Source of the DNA: Acinetobacter terrae
GTDB taxonomy: Bacteria > Pseudomonadota > Gammaproteobacteria > Pseudomonadales > Moraxellaceae
NCBI RefSeq assembly: GCF_013004375.1
Contig: NZ_JABERI010000005.1
Span: 124,001-188,000, forward strand
Direction: 5' to 3'
DNA length: 64,000 bases
Shown: one piece after another, positions 16,114 through 25,623 of the stretch
Position numbering within the stretch: position 1 is the first letter of the stretch
Layout: the number at the start of each line of letters is the position of its first letter
Translations under genes and position numbers: made by a program
Notes under the pieces: model-generated
What the model was told of the DNA's origin: nothing
Seen by the model: only the letters and a program-made list of their open reading frames with translations
Database searches by the model: none

Positions 16114-17445
16114 ATGCCAAGTTTAACACCATTGCATGAAACCTATTGTAAATGGGATCGTACCCCACCTAGCCAAGCCGATGTATTAGAAGGTCTGGCT
16201 CAATTGGTCACGACCCGTTTAGGGGATGTGGTACAAGACCTTATTCAGGTCATTCAACGCGAAATCATGATCAGCTTGTTTGGCATGAGCGAACAGCGCT
16301 CGAAAAAATTACAGCGAATTCCGTATATTGAAAAAATGTACCAGTTCTCCTACGATACTTTGCTCAATTCCGGTCTCTATGTACTGGCACCCAGTCTACG
16401 TCAAATTGTTGAAAAATATCCAAAACTCCATGATAGGCCTCTCACACCATTACTGCACTTTTTAGTTGGTGTTCTAAACGGTTTACTGGGGGATTATTTA
16501 TTAAAATATCAAAACCCGCTTGCCTTACCGATGGTGCTATACGACCATTATGGTGAACTGCAAAAAGGTGATCTATCAGGTCGGGTAGTGATCTTTGTAC
16601 ATGGTTTATGCATGTCCCATTTAAAATGGTCCAAACATCGATATGGCGGCATTGGTGAGAAGCTTTTGGCACAGCGTGACAATAACACCATGCTCTACCT
16701 CAACTACAACACCGGGCGTCGTATCTCTGCCAATGGCCGTAGTCTTTCCCATACCTTAGAAGATTTGGTTCGTCGCAACCCGCTGATTACCAGCATTGAT
16801 TTAATTGGACATAGTATGGGGGGCTTGGTATTACGCAGCGCCTTATTTTATGCCAAACAAAACATGTACCCATGGGTACATCTGACAGAAAATTTGATCT
16901 GTTTAGGTTCACCGCATCATGGTGCCGTTTTGGAACGTTTTGGTTTTATCCTGCAGGATAAACTGGGGCATTTCCCCTTTGTGAAAATCATTCGCCATAT
17001 CGTCAATATTCGCAGTAACGGCATTCTGGATTTACGTTATGGCAGCGTACGTGATGATGATTGGGAACATAATCATGCACGAATTGGCGGTATGGATGAC
17101 AATCGCAAACCTGCTCCCTTGCCTTCCCATATCAACACCTTTTTTGTTGCTGGCTCAATTGCCTATGAAAATAGAAAAAATCGCCCTTTAAATGTACTGG
17201 GTGATTATCTGGTCAGTATTAAAAGTGCTTTAGGCGAACATCCAAATCCACGCTTTCAATTGAAAGTGCCTGAATCCCATAAAGCGATTTTCTATGGCTT
17301 AAATCATTTTGAACTTCACTATCACCCCAGTGTGGCTGAACAAATTGTGAAATGGCTTTATCCACCACAAAATGAGCAAGTGAAAGAACAGGTGCATGAA
17401 TACAGGCTGAAATTGGAAGATTTGTCTGGTATTGCCCTAACTTAA
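16114..17445 (+). CDS. Alpha/beta hydrolase, lipase/PGAP1-like
   Basis: 443 residues without a clear signal peptide. The first 150 residues form a helical region of unknown role. The hydrolase core follows: VVIFVHGLCMSHLKW for the oxyanion region, GHSMGG with Ser234 as nucleophile, then LGSPHHGAVLERFG, typical of lipases and PGAP1-like proteins. HFELHYHPSV near residue 400 may hold the catalytic His. Likely an esterase or lipase acting at the cell envelope or on triglyceride-like substrates. Good ribosome site (AGGATAGGA). Confidence 0.8.
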   Translation: MPSLTPLHETYCKWDRTPPSQADVLEGLAQLVTTRLGDVVQDLIQVIQREIMISLFGMSEQRSKKLQRIPYIEKMYQFSYDTLLNSGLYVLAPSLRQIVEKYPKLHDRPLTPLLHFLVGVLNGLLGDYLLKYQNPLALPMVLYDHYGELQKGDLSGRVVIFVHGLCMSHLKWSKHRYGGIGEKLLAQRDNNTMLYLNYNTGRRISANGRSLSHTLEDLVRRNPLITSIDLIGHSMGGLVLRSALFYAKQNMYPWVHLTENLICLGSPHHGAVLERFGFILQDKLGHFPFVKIIRHIVNIRSNGILDLRYGSVRDDDWEHNHARIGGMDDNRKPAPLPSHINTFFVAGSIAYENRKNRPLNVLGDYLVSIKSALGEHPNPRFQLKVPESHKAIFYGLNHFELHYHPSVAEQIVKWLYPPQNEQVKEQVHEYRLKLEDLSGIALT

Positions 17446-17453
17446 ATGGGTAA

Positions 17454-17483
17454 TAAAAAAGCCAACTTAAAGTTGGCTTTTTT
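17454..17483. terminator. Bidirectional terminator between hydrolase and dsbB
   Basis: AAAAAAGCCAACTT pairs with AGTTGGCTTTTTT across the convergent gap. Confidence 0.85.
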
Positions 17484-17493
17484 ATGAAAATCT

Positions 17494-18018
17494 TTATTTC
17501 TTTTTCGCAGCTTTATGCGTTACAAAGGGATATTTACGCAACAATTGCCACAAACTAATCACAGCCAACACCGCAAAGAAAGCCAATGACCACACTGGAA
17601 GGGATTGCCCCAAGAAAGTCCAATCCACCTTGGCACATTCGCCCGAACCTGTCAGCACTTGTTCAAACACCGACTTTAATGGCAACGTTTCTACCCAGTA
17701 ATCTAAGCCTGGACCACAACTTGGCACTTGATCGGGTGGCAAATTTTGCAGCCAAACATGACGTGCTGCCACGCCTGCTGACCAAAGAATACTGATTGAA
17801 CCCAACAAGGCATAAATACGTTTAACCGCATTTGAACTCGGGTTATGCAAAAAAGCGACCAGAGAAACAATCCCCAACCCAATCAGGCCAATGCGTTGAA
17901 ACACACACAGAGGACAAGGTTCAAGCCCTTGTACATGCTCCAGATACAGCGCAAACGCCATTCCAATGACGCTGGCTAAAAACAAAAAACCACTCACGAA
18001 GCGATAACTCCATTGCAT
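17494..18018 (-). CDS. dsbB: Disulfide bond formation protein DsbB
   Basis: Inner-membrane quinone reductase that reoxidises DsbA. 174 residues with four membrane helices. The first periplasmic loop holds CPLC (Cys35, Cys38). The second loop holds the partner pair, one Cys in PSCGPG and one in GSGECAKVDW. Arg in CVFQRIG is the quinone-site residue. It starts 17 bases after gshA on the same strand and probably shares its transcript. dsbA lies 35 kb away. Confidence 0.95.
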   Translation of the reverse strand: MQWSYRFVSGFLFLASVIGMAFALYLEHVQGLEPCPLCVFQRIGLIGLGIVSLVAFLHNPSSNAVKRIYALLGSISILWSAGVAARHVWLQNLPPDQVPSCGPGLDYWVETLPLKSVFEQVLTGSGECAKVDWTFLGQSLPVWSLAFFAVLAVISLWQLLRKYPFVTHKAAKKK

Positions 18019-18035
18019 GGTGAATCCTCTTAATT

Positions 18036-19613
18036 TTATCGATAATCGGCAAGATATTGCTCAAAACTGAGACTGCTATCTTGCTCGAGTTGCTGTTGCT
18101 GTTGCAATGACTGCCCCGCTAAATCATCAAAATAAGACAATGTATCCGGGCTTAATTTATGCTGCTCATAGGTCGTTGCATGTTGTTGTGCCATGAAACT
18201 ACCAAAGCTCCATGTGCCGCCATTTTCTAAAGTATCGGCAATCACTTGGGCAGACAGGGTTTCATCCACTTCATCAATACGTTTCAGCATGACAGTCAAT
18301 GCGGCTGAATACATGTCTGTACTATAGGTCGCATCCAGTAAATCAGCCAAAGGTTGCATTTCTGTGACCTGAGCACGTGACCAGTCTTCAATGGCATGTT
18401 CACCCGTTGCATCAATAATCAATGCATTTGGCGCACGACCACGATTGACCACTTCCGCCTGATTGCGCTCAATCTGTTCTTGTTCTTTATCCAGTAAATC
18501 TGGACTCTCTTGTAATAAACAGTGCAGTGCCAAAACTTCTAAAAATGCCGCGGTGTTTTCATCAATCCCGATCGGGCTATATGGATTGACATCAACCGCA
18601 CGCAATTCGACATAACTTACCCCACGGTTTTCAAGGGCTTGAGATGGCGTCTCTCCGGCTTGAGGCACCTGTTTCGGACGAACCAAGCTGTAGTATTCAT
18701 TTTCAATTTGCAGTACATGGTCATTGATTTGAATCGGCTCGCCCTGTTCATCGGTTAAACCTAAACGGCTAAACGGTGCATAAGGGGTTTTTACTGCTTT
18801 TTTCAAGCCTTCTAAATAGCCAGATAGACTATTGTAGTGAATGCCCAATTGTTTCTGTGCAGAATTCTGATAACCAAAGTTACCCATGCGTAGTGCTGTC
18901 GCATAGGGAAGGAATAAAGTTCCTTTTAATAATGGCAATAAATGATGCTCACGCCCGATCATAAAACATTGACACACAGAAGGACTGGCACCCACCAAAA
19001 ACATCACCAATGGAGTTAAACGAATAAAGTTACGAATTAAACCAAAGTAACGATGACTGCGATAATCCTGTAAATTTAAACTTTTTAAGGCTTCATCGCT
19101 TTCATGCTGTTGCAGCGCTTCAAAGACCTGGTCAGGGAAAGATAAATTATAATGTACCCCTGAAATGGTCTGCATGCGACGACCATAACGCACGCCTAAA
19201 CCACGACGATATAAAGTCTTAAAACGTCCCACATTGGAGGTGCCATATTGGGCTAAACGAATACTGTTTTCGTCATCATCGAGCATGCAGGGCATCGACA
19301 ATGGCCACAGTTTTTCACCATTTTCCAAATGACGATGGGCAATGGCATGAATATCTTCTAAATAATCTAATGCTTTTTCAATGCTGTCTTGCGGAGGAGT
19401 AATAAACTCCATCAAGGCTTCAGAATAGTCCGTGGTGATGTGCGGATGTGTTAAAGCCGACCCGAGTGCTTTTGGATGCGATGCTTGCGACAAAAAACCA
19501 TTGCTTTGCATACGCAGGCTTTCGCGCTCAATACCGCGCAACATGCCTTTAAACAGCGAAGAATCCACCCAAGCTGGTAATACAACTTGAGCGGTCGATT
19601 CGGGTTGACTCAT
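18036..19613 (-). CDS. gshA: Glutamate-cysteine ligase GshA
   Basis: First and rate-limiting step of glutathione synthesis, joining glutamate and cysteine with ATP. 525 residues, proteobacterial type 1 family. Typical stretches are MLRGIERESLRMQSNGFLSQASHPKALGSALTHPHITTDYSEALMEFITPP at the start (motif shown in part: GIERESLR, TTDYSEALMEFITPP), GVHYNLSFP, and YVELRAVDVNPYSPIGI. Its own start has GCGAGA before ATG. Upstream gene of the gshA-dsbB unit, pairing thiol buffer synthesis with disulfide formation. Confidence 0.96.
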   Translation of the reverse strand: MSQPESTAQVVLPAWVDSSLFKGMLRGIERESLRMQSNGFLSQASHPKALGSALTHPHITTDYSEALMEFITPPQDSIEKALDYLEDIHAIAHRHLENGEKLWPLSMPCMLDDDENSIRLAQYGTSNVGRFKTLYRRGLGVRYGRRMQTISGVHYNLSFPDQVFEALQQHESDEALKSLNLQDYRSHRYFGLIRNFIRLTPLVMFLVGASPSVCQCFMIGREHHLLPLLKGTLFLPYATALRMGNFGYQNSAQKQLGIHYNSLSGYLEGLKKAVKTPYAPFSRLGLTDEQGEPIQINDHVLQIENEYYSLVRPKQVPQAGETPSQALENRGVSYVELRAVDVNPYSPIGIDENTAAFLEVLALHCLLQESPDLLDKEQEQIERNQAEVVNRGRAPNALIIDATGEHAIEDWSRAQVTEMQPLADLLDATYSTDMYSAALTVMLKRIDEVDETLSAQVIADTLENGGTWSFGSFMAQQHATTYEQHKLSPDTLSYFDDLAGQSLQQQQQLEQDSSLSFEQYLADYR

Positions 19614-19825
19614 TACAATCTCGCTTATCGGAAGATAACTAATAAAATAAAATCATCAGTTTATATCAGTATAACGTGATTTGGGACTGTCACATTACAC
19701 CCTGTATAGTTTTCAAGCAAAATGTCGATTTTATTTCTGGCAAATTTTTATCACAAAGTTACTCTATATGACACCTACATTTTGTGATTGTATGGAATAA
19801 TAAGTGCTAAAGAATTGTAAATATT

Positions 19826-20365
19826 ATGAATTATCGGGATATTTTGGACTTTTGGTTTAACTTGGAAGTACAACCCTTATGGTTTGCAAAAAGTGCTGAT
19901 TTTGATGCATTAATTAATCAAAAGTTTCGTGATATTCACCACCAAGCCGCACAAGCCGAGCTTTGGTCCTGGCGTAAAACCGCCGAAGGCCGCTTGGCTG
20001 AAATTATTGTACTGGACCAGTTTTCGCGTAATTTGTTCCGGGATCAAGCGCAGGCCTTTGCTCAAGATGCTTTAGCGCTGACACTTGCCCAAGAAGCCAT
20101 TAGCCTGGATTTAGATAAACAATTAAGTCCGGAACAACGTGCGTTTTTATACATGCCCTTTATGCACAGTGAATCGAAATTGATCCACGAATTCGCGTTA
20201 AAATTATTTCAACGACTGGGTAATCCAATGAATCTGGATTACGAGAAAATGCATAAAGCCATTATTGACCGTTTCGGGCGCTATCCGCACCGCAATCAAA
20301 TTTTAGCGCGTCCCTCGACTGCAGAAGAGCTCGAATTTTTAACCCAACCCAACAGCAGTTTCTAA
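19826..20365 (+). CDS. DUF924 family protein
   Basis: 179 residues, cytosolic, mostly helical. Family hallmarks are clear: DILDFWFNLEVQPLWFAKSADFD at the start, EIIVLDQFSRNLFRDQAQAFAQD in the middle, FLYMPFMHSESKLIHE, and IDRFGRYPHRNQILARPSTAEELEFL at the end. The family is widespread and has a TPR-like fold, but no biochemical role is established. First of a plus-strand series with the lipoprotein gene 50 bases on. Confidence 0.9.
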   Translation: MNYRDILDFWFNLEVQPLWFAKSADFDALINQKFRDIHHQAAQAELWSWRKTAEGRLAEIIVLDQFSRNLFRDQAQAFAQDALALTLAQEAISLDLDKQLSPEQRAFLYMPFMHSESKLIHEFALKLFQRLGNPMNLDYEKMHKAIIDRFGRYPHRNQILARPSTAEELEFLTQPNSSF

Positions 20366-20415
20366 AAATTTATTGTGGCTCCTCCCTCGCACAGTAAATT
20401 GTATGGAGGTTTAAC

Positions 20416-20970
20416 ATGAAGAACAGCATTATGGGTCTAAGCATGGTAGTGGCAATTGCCCTATCTGGCTGTGCAACAACACCTTCAAAACCACTGACTT
20501 TTGACCAATTGGGTCAATTCAGCAATACGCCTTTAAATGCACAATCCTATCGCATCAGTTTCCAGGCCCGTCCCAATATGAGTTTTGGTACAGCGGAAGA
20601 AATCACTCTGGTAAAAGCCGCTCAAACCACCGTACAAAACGGATTTCGCTATTTTAAAGTGATGGATGATCCGAGTAATCGTAACCAGCCACCACGCCAG
20701 GCTGTGGTCTACTCAAGCCCAATGTACTACCCATACGGATATTATCGCCGTTACCCGGGTTTCTGGCCTGACCCGTTTTATGATATGCCACGCGTGGTCA
20801 CTATTGACCCGGTACAAGTTTCCTATACCATTGAATGCTATAAAGATCAGAAAAAAGCACCCAGTGATGCCTTCGATGCCTATTTGATTTTACAATCTTT
20901 AGGACCCAAATATGGACTCAGTCCGACTGGACAAGTCTTGGCACCGCCATTGCCAGCCAAAACAAAATAA
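20416..20970 (+). CDS. Lipoprotein of the CC0125/CC1285 family
   Basis: 184 residues. A type II signal peptide ends in the lipobox IALSGC, so the mature protein begins at Cys19. The mid region is rich in Tyr, Pro and Arg (SSPMYYPYGYYRRYPGFWPDPFYDMP). Around it lie SYRISFQARPNMS and VQVSYTIECYKDQKKAPSDAFDAYLI, which match CC0125-type lipoproteins. Function unknown. The ribosome site GGAGGT is very strong. The DUF445 gene follows after 30 bases. Confidence 0.82.
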   Translation: MKNSIMGLSMVVAIALSGCATTPSKPLTFDQLGQFSNTPLNAQSYRISFQARPNMSFGTAEEITLVKAAQTTVQNGFRYFKVMDDPSNRNQPPRQAVVYSSPMYYPYGYYRRYPGFWPDPFYDMPRVVTIDPVQVSYTIECYKDQKKAPSDAFDAYLILQSLGPKYGLSPTGQVLAPPLPAKTK

Positions 20971-21000
20971 CCATGCGCCACACATAAACAGGAATACTGC

Positions 21001-22308
21001 ATGACCACAGCGGAAGCGACCCCAACGCCTAGTTTGCAACGCAGTAAACGCTTTGCCACCATTGCATTAATCATGGCTGTTGTAACATGGTTGGTGCTGA
21101 TGGTGGTTGCCAAGCTGATTCCTGAATATGTGTGGCTGATTCATATTCTCATGCTCGGTGCTGAAGCCGGTGTCGTGGGTGGCTTAGCGGACTGGTATGC
21201 CATTACCGTACTATTTCGCAACCCGTTTGGGAAAATGCCGATTCCTAAATTCATGCTCGATCACACCGAAATTATTCCGCGCAATAAAGCGCGAATAGCC
21301 GAGTCGATGGGACGTTTTGTACAAGAAAATTTTTTATCGCCACAAGTGGTCGAGAAAAGTCTACAAAGTACTGATATCAGTCTAGCCATTGGACAATGGC
21401 TTGCCAAAGCTGAAAATAACTCTCAAGTCACGCAAGTCATTCAGCAAACTGTGCCGAAAATTTTTGAATTTGTGGGACAGGAACAAATTGGACGCTTTAT
21501 TCAAAATAATAGCGTGCAATGGGTTCGTAATACCCAAATCAATACCTTAGCCAGTGAAATGCTGCGCGCGGTGCTGGAGAATGACTTCCATCAGGATGTA
21601 TTACAACGTGGACTCGATTTAGCCCATGAATGGGTGATGTCCCATCCCGAAGAAACCCGTCAACTCACTCGCACATTGTTCAAAGAATTGGGAGTGTGGA
21701 AACTGGCCAAAGGCGCAAGCTGGATTGGCATTGATGTACAGCAACGCACCATTGATTCACTGGTTGAACGGGTTGAATCGATGCTTGCCGACCCGCAGCA
21801 TCCTTGGCGTCAAAAAATTGAAGACATGGGACATCAATTGATGCTGGAACTGGCGGACGATGAAAGTAGTGCCAGTCATCGCTTAAATAGCACCAAGGAT
21901 GCCTTGCTGGATAGTCCACAAGTGCTGAATTTTATTAGCGGTGCGGTAGTCATTCTCTGTGATGCGATTAAAGCTGACTTACTCAAACCAGATTCAGGCA
22001 TTGCACAAAACCTAAGAGTTGCCATTCAGCAAGTGGGTGAAAATATCATTTCCAACCCTGCTGTACGTCAGTTACTGAATGACCGTATGAGTGGGATAGC
22101 GGTTAATTTAAGTGACCAGTACAGTGAAAAAGTCATTCGTTTTATTAGCGAACGGATTCATGAATGGGATTCACGAGAAATGATCGACAAAATTGAAAAT
22201 GAAGTCGGTGGCGACTTGCACATGATCCGCGTCAATGGCGTGGTGGTGGGTGCATTTATTGGTTTGGTGCTTGGGATTATTCGCGCCTTGGTGGATTTAA
22301 TTCTGTAA
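21001..22308 (+). CDS. DUF445 (YjiN-like) membrane protein
   Basis: 435 residues. Two membrane helices near the N terminus (ATIALIMAVVTWLVLMVVAKLI and the HILMLGAEAGVVGGLADWYAITVLF stretch) are followed by the family motif FRNPFGKMPIPKF and HTEIIPRNKARIAESMGRFVQENFL. A long helical middle with coiled-coil character ends in a last hydrophobic helix (VVVGAFIGLVLGIIRALVDLIL). Both ends are therefore in the inner membrane. Function is not established. Confidence 0.88.
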   Translation: MTTAEATPTPSLQRSKRFATIALIMAVVTWLVLMVVAKLIPEYVWLIHILMLGAEAGVVGGLADWYAITVLFRNPFGKMPIPKFMLDHTEIIPRNKARIAESMGRFVQENFLSPQVVEKSLQSTDISLAIGQWLAKAENNSQVTQVIQQTVPKIFEFVGQEQIGRFIQNNSVQWVRNTQINTLASEMLRAVLENDFHQDVLQRGLDLAHEWVMSHPEETRQLTRTLFKELGVWKLAKGASWIGIDVQQRTIDSLVERVESMLADPQHPWRQKIEDMGHQLMLELADDESSASHRLNSTKDALLDSPQVLNFISGAVVILCDAIKADLLKPDSGIAQNLRVAIQQVGENIISNPAVRQLLNDRMSGIAVNLSDQYSEKVIRFISERIHEWDSREMIDKIENEVGGDLHMIRVNGVVVGAFIGLVLGIIRALVDLIL

Positions 22309-22664
22309 AAATGTGTGCAAGATAAAGAAAAATGTCTTCTGCACACACACCATATATTAGATAACTTGCATAAATCAAAAAATGTTCAATATTCGATTCT
22401 TTAAAACCCGCACTGCCTCAGTTTATTGATTCAGTTTTTATGACTTTGCGTAGGCATTACCTCTACTTTTGAAAGGTCAAAAGTAGACAAAAACCTTTTG
22501 TTCCGCCATACACGACATCCTTGTCGTGATGGGGAACGTGTGGCATCCATGCCACACTCTTGAATCCAATGTTTTCTAAAATTTGTTTTTTTATTTTTAG
22601 CTTTACGAACGATTTGTATTGATCAAACAAAGACTCATAAAAAAAGTTTACTTTAATGTCTGCT
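22309..22664. other. Gene-free interval with hairpin repeats
   Basis: About 355 bases without a gene between DUF445 and DUF2798. It holds the three-hairpin element described at 22463-22557; the remainder is AT-rich. Confidence 0.7.
22463..22557 (-). repeat. Three-hairpin intergenic element with GGA loops on the minus strand
   Basis: Three perfect stem-loops lie in 95 bases. CTACTTTTGA pairs with TCAAAAGTAG around AAGG (22463-22486). CACGACA pairs with TGTCGTG (22511-22528). GTGTGGCA pairs with TGCCACAC (22538-22557). Read on the minus strand the last two carry the loops AGGA and TGGA, giving GACAAGGATGTC and GGCATGGATGCC. The first hairpin resembles a repeat common in Acinetobacter intergenic DNA. 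No coding frame supports it. Confidence 0.75.
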
Positions 22665-22967
22665 TTACTTCGGTGGATTCACAGCAGACAGATCTACCAG
22701 TTTGCCTGTCAATTTACGCACAAAAGGTAGTAGTGTTAATACAATTGGAAAAGCAAAAGCCCAAGAAATCATCCAGTTGTGGAACCATAAATTCATAAAA
22801 CCGTCGATCCAACCCAGATTACGCAGCATATTAATAAAGGAAATAATGCCACTCATCAGGCAGGATAAAATAAACGGCATCACCACCATGGCCCATTTTG
22901 CTGGAAGTTTGGGAATATTGCCGATAATCGTTGGGCGTTCAGGTCGCATATTGTCTGTTCTGTTCAT
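22665..22967 (-). CDS. DUF2798 family small membrane protein
   Basis: About 100 residues with two membrane helices (AMVVMPFILSCLMSGIISFINMLRNLG and WMISWAFAFPIVLTLLPFVRKL). PKLPAKWAMVVMPF and the final LTGKLVDLSAVNPPK fit DUF2798. The reading frame is open to 23069, but the added N terminus is polar and unlike the family. ATG at 22967 has GGAGG ten bases before it, so I prefer that start; ATG at 22949 is also possible. Function unknown. It is divergent from argS. Confidence 0.78.
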   Translation of the reverse strand: MNRTDNMRPERPTIIGNIPKLPAKWAMVVMPFILSCLMSGIISFINMLRNLGWIDGFMNLWFHNWMISWAFAFPIVLTLLPFVRKLTGKLVDLSAVNPPK

Positions 22968-23146
22968 TCCTTTAAGCCCTCCAATATGCCATAAATCATG
23001 CTTTTTGGGATCTTTTCCTTGTTTTATCTCCTGCCCCTTTAGGTAGACTGTCGGACAAGATTCATTCAATACAAATGGGTTTACCTAAAGACGGTGAAAT
23101 TTGCTATATTTACTGTTTTTCCGCGACGTTTATTTTTCGACTGATT

Positions 23147-24937
23147 ATGAATACGGCAATCCAAGCAGCTCTCGATCATGCAGTGCAATCTCTTCAAGCC
23201 GAAGGTGTACTCCCATCCGACTTTAATAACAGTGGCAACTTAACGCGAACCAAAGACCGAAGCCACGGCGACTTCGCATCAAACATCGCAATGATGGGTT
23301 CTAAAGCTGCAGGCATGAAGCCTCGTGATCTAGCGGAAAAAATCCTCGCCAGTCTTCCTGAAGTTGCCGATATCAGCAAAGCAGAAATTGCGGGTCCTGG
23401 CTTTATTAATTTCTTTTTAAATGCCGACCAACGCTTTACTGTCCTTGATCAGATTCAGGCGCAAAAAGATCAATTCGGTCGTACCCAAGCCAATGCTGAA
23501 AAACGCATCCAGGTGGAATTCGTTTCAGCTAACCCGACTTCAAGCCTGCACGTAGGTCATGGTCGTGGTGCAGCGTATGGTATGACTGTCGCGAACTTGC
23601 TTGAAGCAACGGGTGCAAAAGTTGATCGTGAATATTATGTCAATGATGCCGGCCGTCAAATGGACATCCTCGCAACATCAACATATTTACGTTATTTGGA
23701 ATTAACCGGTCAAGAATTGGTCTTCCCTAAAAATGCCTATCAAGGTGACTACGTTAAAGAAATTGCACAAAGCATTATCGACAAAGATGGCGATGCTTAT
23801 GTACGACCTGTTGCTGATGTCTATAAAGATGTACCTGAAGATGTACAATTTGCAGAGGAGCTTGATGCAGATGGCAACAAAGTTGTACTTTCAGGCGATA
23901 AAGAAAAACACATCGATGGCTTAATTCATAATTCGCAAAACTTGATTGGCACAGGCTATCGCGTGTTCCATCAAGCGGCATTAAAAGCCATTCTTGATGA
24001 CATCAAAGATGACCTTGGTGAATTCGGTGTAACTTTCCACCAATGGTTTAGCGAAGCTTCTTTAACTGAAAAAATTGATGAAGCCTTAGAAACTTTAGAT
24101 CAACGTGGCTTCTTGTACGAACAAGACGGCAACATCTGGTTTAAATCGACTGAATTTGGCGATGAAAAAGACCGTGTCGTCAAACGCCGTAATGGTCAAA
24201 CCACGTATTTCGCATCTGACATTGCTTACCATTTAAATAAATTACAACGTGGTTATACCGATATCGTGGATATCTGGGGTTCAGACCACCACGGTTATAT
24301 TGCACGTGTAAAAGCTGCGATTGATGCGCTGGGTTATGACTCTAAAAAATTGACTGTGCTTCTGGTTCAGTTCGTCAGCCTATGGCGTGGCGGTGAGATG
24401 GTGCAAATGTCATCTCGTTCAGGTCAGTTCGTCACTTTACGCGACCTTCGCAAAGAAGTCGGCAATGATGCTGCGCGTTTCTATTATGTGATGCGTAAAT
24501 CTGAACAGCACATTGACTTTGACCTTGACCTTGCTGTGTCACAAAGCAAAGATAATGCGGTGTACTACATTCAATATGCGCATGCACGTATTTGTCGTAT
24601 GCTTGAAAAAGCAGCGTCTACCGATGTTAATTTTGATGCCGTGAATGCACGTCAATTTGCAGTAAGACTTGATCTTGATGCTGAAACTGAAATTTTAGCG
24701 AAACTTGCCGCGTATCCTGAAATTGTGATTCGTGCAGCGAACAGTTTTGAGCCGCATCAAGTAGGGAACTATCTGAAAGAATTGGCAGCATTATTCCATG
24801 GTTGGTATAATGAGCATAAAGTACTCAATGATGATGCTGACCTCACGCAAGCACGTTTACTCCTTTCAGTAAATGTACAACAAGTCTTACGTAATGGTTT
24901 AGAATTATTAGGCGTATCTGCCCCTACATCCATGTAA
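23147..24937 (+). CDS. argS: Arginyl-tRNA synthetase ArgS
   Basis: Class I synthetase that charges tRNA-Arg; 596 residues from ATG at 23147. The N-terminal Add1 domain leads into SSLHVGHGRGAAYG, the HIGH motif as HVGH. WGSDHHGYIARVKAA follows. The KMSKS equivalent is MSSRSGQFVTL. The C-terminal anticodon domain ends in NGLELLGVSAPTSM with the conserved terminal Met. The frame extends upstream to 23075, but the extra 24 residues (MGLPKDGEICYIYCF...) are not family-like. The SPOR gene follows 21 bases on. Confidence 0.97.
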   Translation: MNTAIQAALDHAVQSLQAEGVLPSDFNNSGNLTRTKDRSHGDFASNIAMMGSKAAGMKPRDLAEKILASLPEVADISKAEIAGPGFINFFLNADQRFTVLDQIQAQKDQFGRTQANAEKRIQVEFVSANPTSSLHVGHGRGAAYGMTVANLLEATGAKVDREYYVNDAGRQMDILATSTYLRYLELTGQELVFPKNAYQGDYVKEIAQSIIDKDGDAYVRPVADVYKDVPEDVQFAEELDADGNKVVLSGDKEKHIDGLIHNSQNLIGTGYRVFHQAALKAILDDIKDDLGEFGVTFHQWFSEASLTEKIDEALETLDQRGFLYEQDGNIWFKSTEFGDEKDRVVKRRNGQTTYFASDIAYHLNKLQRGYTDIVDIWGSDHHGYIARVKAAIDALGYDSKKLTVLLVQFVSLWRGGEMVQMSSRSGQFVTLRDLRKEVGNDAARFYYVMRKSEQHIDFDLDLAVSQSKDNAVYYIQYAHARICRMLEKAASTDVNFDAVNARQFAVRLDLDAETEILAKLAAYPEIVIRAANSFEPHQVGNYLKELAALFHGWYNEHKVLNDDADLTQARLLLSVNVQQVLRNGLELLGVSAPTSM

Positions 24938-24958
24938 TTAAAATAAAAGGAAGTCCAC

Positions 24959-25570
24959 GTGTTTGGAAAAACGCAACGCGGTGTATCTGAGCGACCGAAT
25001 AAGCCTAAAAAGCCATTGATTCCGGCATGGCTTGGAACACTTGTCGTCATTTTAATCGTGCTGAGTTTTGCTGTAGCGTTGATGCTATGGAAACCGTGGG
25101 CACCTGTTCAGCCGAAGAATCAGATTAATTCTGAACATTACCAAGAAGACACCAACAAGGACTATCGTTTCTACGATTTATTGCCTCAACAGCAAGTCAC
25201 GCCTATTCCTGATCAGGCTGTACCTGAAACGAAAAACTCAGAAACTGTGGTGATTGTTGAAGCACCGGAAGAAAAACCGACGATTAATACGGAAGCCACT
25301 GAGCCAGGCCTTGAAACCGCTGAAGCTCCTGTTGCCCATCAGCCAAGTTATATTCTTCAAGTTCGTAGCTATTCTGATCCAGATAGTGCCGATGCTCGTC
25401 GCGCTGAAATTATTTTGAATGGTCTATCTGCCGATGTGGTTAAATCGGTTGAAAATGGTCAAACCTGGTATCGGGTGATTTCCGGTCCTTATGATTCTGC
25501 TGATGCCGCACTGATTGCACAGCAAACTTTACAGCGCAGCGGAATTGATTCTATTGTGGTGAAACGCTAA
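24959..25570 (+). CDS. SPOR-domain membrane protein
   Basis: 203 residues starting at GTG with AAAAGGAAG ahead of it. A short cytosolic basic N terminus precedes one membrane helix (LVVILIVLSFAVALMLW, about 22-40). Then comes a Pro/Glu-rich linker (about 50-120). The C-terminal SPOR domain (SYILQVRSYSDPDSADARRAEII to SIVVKR) binds denuded glycan strands of septal peptidoglycan. Architecture is FtsN-like, and it follows argS, as ftsN-like genes do in several gammaproteobacteria. A role at the division septum is inferred. Confidence 0.86.
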   Translation: MFGKTQRGVSERPNKPKKPLIPAWLGTLVVILIVLSFAVALMLWKPWAPVQPKNQINSEHYQEDTNKDYRFYDLLPQQQVTPIPDQAVPETKNSETVVIVEAPEEKPTINTEATEPGLETAEAPVAHQPSYILQVRSYSDPDSADARRAEIILNGLSADVVKSVENGQTWYRVISGPYDSADAALIAQQTLQRSGIDSIVVKR

Positions 25571-25581
25571 GTTGAATTCGT

Positions 25582-25611
25582 AAAAAAGCGCCTCAAATGA
25601 GGCGCTTTTTT
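25582..25611 (+). terminator. argS-SPOR terminator
   Basis: GCGCCTC and GAGGCGC around AAAT, with T6 after it. Confidence 0.85.
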
Positions 25612-25623
25612 ATAGCTTAAATT

